Assembly: GCA_002328295.1 (NCBI GenBank)
Contig: DCXE01000021.1
Span: 1-18,900 of the forward strand
Reading direction: 5' to 3'
DNA from: Candidatus Peribacter sp. UBA2144
GTDB taxonomy: Bacteria; Patescibacteriota; Gracilibacteria; Peribacterales; Peribacteraceae
DNA: 18,900 bases
Shown here: positions 14,245 to 18,900 of the stretch, piece by piece
How the letters are laid out: each line of letters begins with the position of its first letter
Numbering within the stretch: position 1 is the first letter of the stretch
Notes under the pieces: generated by a model
Told to the model about the DNA's origin: nothing
Databases searched by the model: none
What the model saw: the letters and a program-made list of their open reading frames with translations, nothing else
Program-made: the position numbers and the translations under genes

Positions 14245-16302
14245 ATGCGACGTTTAATAGCATTATCAGCTTTCCTAGGTCTATTTGCGGCAATCTCATT
14301 TGTAACTACAAATAGAATAGAATCATACAATAGATTGCATGGAGGTATTTCTCTGTTCTCGAGTTACAAAGAATTTTCGGGGCTCTTTGCAAAACAAGAT
14401 TCCGATACGTCAGCATGCATAACCAAATGTATGAATAATTCTGATGATACATGTAAAAGAGACAAAGAATGTTGCTCAATGGCATGCGATGCGAAAGGGA
14501 CCAATAATGACAATGGCTATTGGTCAGGAGTCCAGCGTTGTGGTGATGGAAAGATAACCCGTCCAAGGGAACAGTGCGAAAAAAACAAGGACTGTACTGC
14601 TGGTAAAACATGCAAAAACTGTAAATGTATCGAGGAGAACAAGGAAGTGCAGTGCAGTGATCCCGAAGCCAGAAAAGGAAATTTGTGGATCGAAGGAGAA
14701 TGGAATTGCAACAGGAAAAACGGAAAAGGAGGGTCAATTAATATGAAACTAAATGGCAAGGATGTTAACAAGGTTTTTGGAAAAGATTCACATTCATACG
14801 GCTATAGATATAATGACTCTCCTAGAGGGAAAAAAAATGGCATTGAATGCAAAGATGGAAAACTAAAAACCAGATGGTCTTTTTCCGGTAAAGATAAATC
14901 GAAGGTTTATATGAGGATTGAACCAAAGTCTTACAAAAAAGAAGGTTGTTACGAAACATTAAAAAGGTGGAACTTTTATGGAAAGTACAACGGAAAAGAA
15001 TTTAAAATTAATACACCCTCAAAATGTTATCTAAAATCAACTAAATCCGGACGTTCAGGAAAAATCATATGTTATGACGTAAACTTAGAATACGAAGAGA
15101 ATAAAGATGATGATGATTCAGACGAGGAAGAGGAAGAGGATAAGAAGAAGGATAAGAAGAAGAAAGATAAGAAGAAGGATAAGAAGAAGAAAGATAAGAA
15201 GGACAAGAAGGAGGATAGGGAGGATGAGGATAAAGAGGATAAAGAGGATGAAGATGATGAGGAGGATGAGGATAAAAAGAAGAAAGATAAGAAGGACAAG
15301 AAGAAGGATAGGGAGGATGAGGAGGATGAGGAGGATGAAGATGAGGATGAGGATAAAAAGAAGAAGGACAAGAAGAAGGATAAGAAGGATAAGAAGGACA
15401 AGAAGAAAGATAAGGATGAGGATGAGGAGGATAATTCAAAAGCATCAGCTCCAGAAAAGAAAAAGGATAAAGCAAAGAAAGACAAGAAAGATAAGAATCC
15501 GTTGGGTTGTTTCAACAAAAGTGGAAATTGGACAAATAAGCGCTCCAATTGCGATAAGAATCAACGCAAACACTACCAAAAAGTAGCCGAGCAAAAGCCA
15601 CTGAGCATAGAAGACCAAATTCCGGAAGCTGTTTTGAAAACCATTAAAAAAGAAGTACCGAAAAAGCATTCCGAAGCAGAAGAAAAAATAATTAAAGATA
15701 AGCTGAAGAAGAAATATGTCAGTTCCAACAAGTTCAAGAAAAAGCGCAAGAAGCTTCAAAAATTGATCAAAAAAACACAAAGGAAGATTAAAACTCTTAG
15801 AAAATCAAAAAACATGGTCCAGCAAGTTGATACATTCCTATTAACAAGTTTGGATTGGCTGGAAACCCAGCACAATTATGTACAAAATAGACAAATTGAA
15901 AGTAATGAACTAAGTTTGATTTCCGAATACATCAAAAGGCTTGTGATAAGCATTGAAGATCTTTTGAATGATATGCCAAAAACTAATAAACCTACTTCCA
16001 ATGTAAAAATTGATGAAATATTCTCCAAAGTAGCAATCCTTATAGATAAATTCCCTCGCGTTGTGTCTGCGCTATGGCAAGAAGAAATTGATGTGGACGA
16101 AAATATTGTTGACGATTACTTCGAAATGAGAAACGACTTCCTAAAGCTTTGGGATGAATGTAAAGCAGATATTAGTGTGTGCACAGATTTGGAGGACATA
16201 TTGGAAAAATACGAGGATATCAAAGAAGCATTGGAAAAACAGATAAATGGATCTGGTAATAATAATGCTAGGGATATAGTTAGAAAAACGTTGGAGACAT
16301 AG
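14245..16302 (+). CDS. Secreted protein with Cys repeat, 110-residue Lys/Asp/Glu tract and helical C-terminus; function unknown
   Basis: The 685-residue product starts at ATG 14245. An N-terminal hydrophobic segment (about 4-22, LIALSAFLGLFAAISFV) looks like a signal peptide or anchor. Residues 57-128 are rich in Cys and include CGDGKITRPREQC followed by CKNCKC (99-128), the same repeat found eight times in the neighbouring gene. Residues about 140-282 form a predicted beta-rich domain with scattered Cys and Gly (WIEGEWNCN, SYGYRYNDS). Residues 287-396 are almost only Lys, Asp and Glu. A small Cys piece (LGCFNKSGNW) and then about 240 residues of charged helices, possibly coiled coil, complete the protein. 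I know no family for the whole. It is probably an extracellular or cell-surface protein; the tract could bind cations or polymers. It converges on the next gene with 20 bp between. Confidence 0.72.
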   Translation: MRRLIALSAFLGLFAAISFVTTNRIESYNRLHGGISLFSSYKEFSGLFAKQDSDTSACITKCMNNSDDTCKRDKECCSMACDAKGTNNDNGYWSGVQRCGDGKITRPREQCEKNKDCTAGKTCKNCKCIEENKEVQCSDPEARKGNLWIEGEWNCNRKNGKGGSINMKLNGKDVNKVFGKDSHSYGYRYNDSPRGKKNGIECKDGKLKTRWSFSGKDKSKVYMRIEPKSYKKEGCYETLKRWNFYGKYNGKEFKINTPSKCYLKSTKSGRSGKIICYDVNLEYEENKDDDDSDEEEEEDKKKDKKKKDKKKDKKKKDKKDKKEDREDEDKEDKEDEDDEEDEDKKKKDKKDKKKDREDEEDEEDEDEDEDKKKKDKKKDKKDKKDKKKDKDEDEEDNSKASAPEKKKDKAKKDKKDKNPLGCFNKSGNWTNKRSNCDKNQRKHYQKVAEQKPLSIEDQIPEAVLKTIKKEVPKKHSEAEEKIIKDKLKKKYVSSNKFKKKRKKLQKLIKKTQRKIKTLRKSKNMVQQVDTFLLTSLDWLETQHNYVQNRQIESNELSLISEYIKRLVISIEDLLNDMPKTNKPTSNVKIDEIFSKVAILIDKFPRVVSALWQEEIDVDENIVDDYFEMRNDFLKLWDECKADISVCTDLEDILEKYEDIKEALEKQINGSGNNNARDIVRKTLET
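15103..15432 (+). repeat. Low-complexity purine-rich coding repeat (Lys/Asp/Glu codons)
   Basis: About 330 bp consist almost only of AAG, AAA, GAT, GAG and GAC codons, so the plus strand is nearly free of C. Within it, 47 bases at 15184-15230 recur 93 bases later (15277-15323) with one change, a 31-codon duplication. Slippage or unequal recombination is the likely origin. The frame stays open throughout. Confidence 0.85.
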
Positions 16303-16322
16303 CTACCATTTCTCAATTTCAA

Positions 16323-18185
16323 TTACTTGCATGCACACTTGTCAGTGCATTCTTTGTCATCATCACTACAGGTCCCTTTTCCATCGCACGCTTCCCCAAC
16401 TTCAATGACTCCATTCCCGCACTCAGCTTCGCATAAGCAAGTTTCCATATTACAAGTTCCTCGCGCTCCGCAGAATGTGTAATTTAGCTCGCATTCCTCC
16501 CCATCGTCTAAACTGAAGTCGCCACATTTGGGCTCATCCGAAACACAAATGCACCTTTTTGGATCGCATTTTTTTCCTTCTTCTTCACATTCTCTCACAT
16601 CTTCTTCACACTCTTCTCCCAAATCGAGAGTTTCATTCCCACATTCAGGAAGTTTTCTGCAGATACAGTCTGAACATTGTTCATTATCTTCACACTGTTC
16701 ATGCTGTTGGCAACTCCAATTGTTGCCCTCCGTACATTCAAGCGCTATGCACATGCAATCAACACAAGATTGATCACTGGAACAATCATCACTAGTTTCA
16801 CATTGTTCAGGTGATTCGATTACCCCGTTTTCGCAAACTGCATCACCTGTCTCGCATATGCAATTCGAAGTGCATGTTTGACTTATGATGGGACAAGGAT
16901 AGCCGGCATCACATTGTTCACCTTCCTCAAGAAGTGCGTTTCCACATATTGTATCTTTCCGACTCTTGCAACCACATTCACTACACCATTCGCCTTCTTC
17001 GCAATGTCCATTGAATTCACACTCTTCCCCTTTTTCTATAATTTTATTACCGCATTTAACACAAGTGCACTCAGTACATGTATAACCCGACTCACAATCT
17101 GAATTAACTTCACATTGTTCAGGATCAAATAACTTTCCATCGCCGCAAGTGTTCTCGGGATCCTTAGGACCTCTTTTAGGCTTTTTGGCAGATCCTGTTC
17201 CACTCGATGCTGAGGAATCTGCTCCTGATGCTCCGCCCCCTCCGCAAAGCATTAAGCCACAACCAAGTATGCAACCATCATCATCTTTAAAGTAGTCATA
17301 ATAACAACCTTCCGCAATATCCGGACATACCGGAGGCTCCGGACAGTTGTCATCCTTCTGAGTTTCTTTCGGTTTCTTTGGGCATACAGGCACGCATGCA
17401 CATACTCCTTTGAGCTCTTTTGGAATACTTGCGCCGAATACAGGAATATCTTCCTTGATCCCGCAAAATACTTGTCCGATTCCTAAGCATTCAACCCCTG
17501 CGCACAGACCCTCAACGACAGGACTAGTGCCACACTTTTTGCCACACTTGGAAAAATTGGTATTAACGCAAATCCAATCAGTAAAGTTCTCTACAGTGCA
17601 TTCGATAACGCTTGTTTCTGCGCATATTTCCAGACAGTGCTTTGCTTTAGTAGCGCCAGTTCCAGTAGAAGAGCCTGTTCCTGTTGTAACTTTACCCTGA
17701 CCGTCATCATCCTGACCTTCTTTTGCCGCAGGCTTTTTTGTCTGATCTGAATCTCCTTGAGTATCTCCATCAGTTCCGACCTCTTTCTCTGAGGATTCAT
17801 CTTCTTCTGTCTTTTCCTCGTCTTCTTCGGAGGATTCATCTGTAGTTTCGTCAGTTTCATCTTCTTCATCATCTGTACCTTCATCTTCCTGTTCTCCTTG
17901 ATCTTCCTGTTCTCCTTGATCCTCCTCCTGCTCATCTTCTTCTTCATCCTCAGTGGGTGCTTCAGGTTCAGCAGGCTCTTCGGGCGTTGCAGGCGCCTCA
18001 TAATAATAGTCATCATAATAATCATCTTCGAAATTACTGGAAGACATATCGAATTCATCCATATAATCTTCATAATCTGAATAATCCTGAGCTAATTGAG
18101 CTTTGTAAACATCATTACCAAGCATCACTACTGCAAGCAGACATGCTGTGGCGCAAAAAACTGTAATTGGAGTATTTCGTTTCAT
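16323..18185 (-). CDS. Secreted Cys-rich repeat protein with acidic N-terminal tract; function unknown
   Basis: The protein is 620 residues from ATG 18185. A signal peptide (MKRN, then ITVFCATACLLAVVML) is followed by Asp/Tyr-rich and Glu/Asp-rich sequence (about 35-160) and a Gly/Ser/Thr linker. A first Cys-rich region (183-330) contains CPEPPVCPDIAEGC and CILGCGLMLC, faintly like antistasin-type modules. From residue 347 to the end there are eight tandem units of about 30-38 residues of the form CGnG-x3-E-x-GExC-x4-C-x4-C-x2-C-x-C; unit 5 is divergent. Such units resemble the Cys-rich repeats of myxobacterial and CPR surface proteins (DUF4215-like) and should be disulfide-bonded outside the cell. 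No LPXTG or membrane anchor is seen at the C-terminus, which ends in a repeat. It shares this repeat with the convergent gene, so the two products may work together. Confidence 0.75.
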   Translation of the reverse strand: MKRNTPITVFCATACLLAVVMLGNDVYKAQLAQDYSDYEDYMDEFDMSSSNFEDDYYDDYYYEAPATPEEPAEPEAPTEDEEEDEQEEDQGEQEDQGEQEDEGTDDEEDETDETTDESSEEDEEKTEEDESSEKEVGTDGDTQGDSDQTKKPAAKEGQDDDGQGKVTTGTGSSTGTGATKAKHCLEICAETSVIECTVENFTDWICVNTNFSKCGKKCGTSPVVEGLCAGVECLGIGQVFCGIKEDIPVFGASIPKELKGVCACVPVCPKKPKETQKDDNCPEPPVCPDIAEGCYYDYFKDDDGCILGCGLMLCGGGGASGADSSASSGTGSAKKPKRGPKDPENTCGDGKLFDPEQCEVNSDCESGYTCTECTCVKCGNKIIEKGEECEFNGHCEEGEWCSECGCKSRKDTICGNALLEEGEQCDAGYPCPIISQTCTSNCICETGDAVCENGVIESPEQCETSDDCSSDQSCVDCMCIALECTEGNNWSCQQHEQCEDNEQCSDCICRKLPECGNETLDLGEECEEDVRECEEEGKKCDPKRCICVSDEPKCGDFSLDDGEECELNYTFCGARGTCNMETCLCEAECGNGVIEVGEACDGKGTCSDDDKECTDKCACK

Positions 18186-18211
18186 ATTGTTTGAGATTTA
18201 TTTTTCTGATC

Positions 18212-18217
18212 ATTATA
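18212..18217 (-). promoter_or_regulatory. Extended -10 of the Cys-rich repeat gene
   Basis: On the minus strand ATGGTATAATG contains a perfect TATAAT preceded by TG and one base. It lies 26 nt before ATG 18185, leaving a leader of about 19 nt without a Shine-Dalgarno site. The gene thus has its own promoter downstream of the rRNA operon terminators. Confidence 0.6.
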
Positions 18218-18256
18218 CCATTTTTTTGGGGTTTTAGTGAGGTTGGAGGGGTTGCC

Positions 18257-18273
18257 ATACAAGCATTTTGTAT
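18257..18273. repeat. Small inverted repeat
   Basis: ATACAA-GCATT-TTGTAT forms a 6-bp AT-rich stem with a 5-nt loop and is followed on the plus strand by five T. It is weak as a terminator and no gene on the plus strand needs one here. Confidence 0.3.
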
Positions 18274-18278
18274 TTTTA

Positions 18279-18302
18279 TAGCAAAAAAGATCCCACGATC
18301 TT
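18279..18302 (-). terminator. Intrinsic terminator downstream of the rRNA operon
   Basis: On the minus strand AAGATCGTGGGATCTTTTTT (18302-18283) folds into a 6-bp stem AAGATC/GATCTT with loop GTGG, and ends in six T. It lies about 90 bp beyond the 5S 3' end and resembles the 5S 3' flank, as if copied from it. Confidence 0.7.
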
Positions 18303-18307
18303 GGCAC

Positions 18308-18341
18308 CCCATACCAGTCGCCCTTCGGGCTCCGGTATGGG
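18308..18341. repeat. Hairpin repeat, copy 1 (inverted partner of 18619-18642)
   Basis: The outer arms CCCCATACC and GGTATGGGG form 9 bp and the inner arms GCCC/GGGC enclose a short loop. The core 18313-18336 is the exact reverse complement of 18619-18642. It immediately precedes the terminator in the direction of rRNA transcription. Confidence 0.75.
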
Positions 18342-18393
18342 GCGAGATATGAGGATTATTATAATATTTGAAATTATTTAAAAAAATCCCGCA

Positions 18394-18510
18394 ATCTTGG
18401 CATCGGCCTACTCTCGCACCCTAAGTGGGAACTACCATCGGCGCTGAAGGGCTTAACTGCTGTGTTCGGGATGGGAACAGGTGTACCCCCTTCGCTAGAG
18501 ATACCAAGAT
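18394..18510 (-). rRNA. rrf: 5S ribosomal RNA
   Basis: Read on the minus strand, the sequence has the conserved 5S elements: CCCATCCCGAACACAG in the loop B-helix III region, GCGCCGATGGTAGT, and GGGTGCGAGAGTAGG near the 3' end. The terminal helix pairs ATCTTGGTATC-type 5' sequence with GCCAAGAT at the 3' end, giving about 117 nt. Outside the mature ends the flanks CCCGCG and GCGGG also pair, probably forming a processing stem, and the 3' flank runs into seven T, which may act as a first terminator. It is downstream of 23S in the usual 16S-23S-5S order. End positions are estimated from the helix, to a few bases. Confidence 0.93.
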
Positions 18511-18524
18511 CGCGGGATCTTTTT
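18506..18524. repeat. Terminator-like hairpin at the 5S 5' boundary
   Basis: AAGATCGCGGGATCTTTTT on the plus strand is the same stem, loop and T-run as the terminator at 18283-18302 apart from one loop base, but in the opposite orientation. In the rRNA transcript it would be AAAAAGATCCCGCGATCTT, overlapping the 5' strand of 5S helix I, so it may be a processing element or a folding competitor. Confidence 0.5.
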
Positions 18525-18525
18525 G

Positions 18526-18587
18526 GGCTAGTGCTGGGGCTAGACTTTTTAAAAAGTCCTAACCCTAGTCCTAGCCCTGACCCTATT
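18526..18587. repeat. Inverted repeat with palindromic core and hexamer-like arms in the 23S-5S spacer
   Basis: The core GACTTTTTAAAAAGTC (18542/43-18558) is a perfect palindrome. The left arm holds GGGCTAG twice and the right arm holds five successive 6-nt units of the form CCTANN (18558-18587: CCTAAC, CCTAGT, CCTAGC, CCTGAC, CCTATT). The arms can pair into a long imperfect hairpin in the spacer transcript. Confidence 0.6.
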
Positions 18588-18611
18588 AAATGAGCAAATC
18601 TTGCTCGCCTT

Positions 18612-18648
18612 GTCCTGAACCGGAGCCCGAAGGGCGACTGGTGCAGGG
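18612..18648. repeat. Hairpin repeat, copy 2 (inverted partner of 18313-18336)
   Basis: The 24-bp core 18619-18642 is the exact reverse complement of 18313-18336. Here the outer arms are CCTG and CAGG instead of CCCCAT and ATGGGG, so the stem is kept although the flanking bases differ. The two copies face each other across the 5S gene. Confidence 0.75.
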
Positions 18649-18679
18649 CTTATTAAGTAACACGTAAACAGAAATAATT

Positions 18680-18900
18680 AAAAACGTTCAATCATCCATT
18701 CGTACCACTCGGCTGAACACGTTACCATGCTTACACCTGTGGCCGATCTAACCGCTGTTCTTGCGGCGGATTTATGGAGAGACGCAATCTTAGGGGGGGC
18801 TTCCCGCTTAGATGCCTTCAGCGGTTATCCCTTCCGAACATAGCTATCCTGCGATGCCGTTGACACAACAACAGGGTCACCAGAGGTTCGTCCACTCCGG
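18680..18900 (-). rRNA. rrl: 23S ribosomal RNA, 3' end (partial)
   Basis: Read on the minus strand it shows 23S 3'-terminal landmarks: GATAGCTATGTTCGGAAGGG, GATAACCGCTGAAGGCATC, TAAGCGGGAAGC, the purine-rich GTGTAAGCATGG region and finally GTGGTACGAATGG, which matches the GGTACTAATGA near the end of bacterial 23S. The rest of the gene lies beyond the right edge, with 16S presumably further on. The mature 3' end is estimated at about 18680-18688. The spacer to 5S (about 170 bp) contains no tRNA. Confidence 0.93.

Noticed and set aside
15072..15586. Long open frames rich in Ser (minus strand) or Arg (plus strand, other frame) across the purine tract
   Set aside because: They are by-products of the codon repeat; the plus-strand frame from 14245 has a signal peptide, Cys motifs and a full promoter.
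17591..18080. Frames opposite or shifted within the acidic tract of the Cys-rich gene
   Set aside because: Low-complexity shadows without start signals or recognisable motifs.
18558..18587. Telomere-type repeat
   Set aside because: Only five degenerate units, located inside an rRNA spacer; there is no sign of a chromosome end.
18313..18642. A transposon-like element with 24-bp terminal inverted repeats carrying 5S
   Set aside because: There is no transposase, no target duplication was seen, and each repeat is itself a hairpin, so dispersed hairpin repeats or processing signals fit better.
1..18900. CRISPR array, tRNA genes, insertion sequences, prophage genes
   Set aside because: No regularly spaced direct repeats, cloverleaf-like sequences, transposase or phage structural motifs were seen on either strand.
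1..18900. Alternative genetic code (UGA as glycine)
   Set aside because: Several genes end naturally at TGA (4772, 6435, 11152) and no conserved domain needs read-through of TGA.

Overview
The window looks like a piece of a compact, AT-leaning bacterial chromosome. It is most likely from a Candidate Phyla Radiation (Patescibacteria) lineage of the Peregrinibacteria/Peribacteria kind, though no taxonomic search could be run. The pointers are very tight gene packing with several convergent genes overlapping at their 3' ends, almost no recognisable Shine-Dalgarno sequences, -10 boxes lying 6-8 nt before start codons, an SLH-domain protein, a beta-CASP RNA nuclease, and large secreted cysteine-repeat proteins. 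TGA is used as a stop (genes ending at 4772, 6435 and 11152), so this is not the UGA=Gly code of Gracilibacteria/Absconditabacteria.

Positions 1-8703 hold a glycan-modification island: a truncated TylF-like methyltransferase, a GT-A glycosyltransferase, a second GT-A glycosyltransferase, a PAPS-type sulfotransferase, two large two-domain GT2 proteins that overlap by 8 bp, and two GT4 (GT-B) glycosyltransferases. The strand changes at almost every gene, which is unusual for a polysaccharide locus. Together they would build, sulfate and possibly methylate a surface polysaccharide or glycoprotein glycan; the acceptor is not visible.

Positions 8639-11152 carry RNA housekeeping and regulation: an MBL/beta-CASP RNase, an RsuA/RluB-type pseudouridine synthase, and divergently an ArsR-family repressor behind a 34-bp near-perfect palindrome. 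Positions 11157-14003 encode a secreted three-SLH protein and a membrane sensor histidine kinase (Cache-PAS-HisKA-HATPase) with no response regulator beside it.

Positions 14245-18185 hold two long convergent genes for secreted proteins. One has a 110-residue Lys/Asp/Glu tract and one Cys repeat. The other has an acidic N-terminal tract and eight tandem Cys repeats of the same type. They are the least familiar part of the window and are probably a surface structure.

Positions 18186-18900 are the end of an rRNA operon on the minus strand: the 23S 3' end, a repeat-rich spacer without tRNA, the 5S gene, and terminators. A perfect 24-bp inverted repeat flanks the 5S gene, and related hairpins recur on both sides of it.
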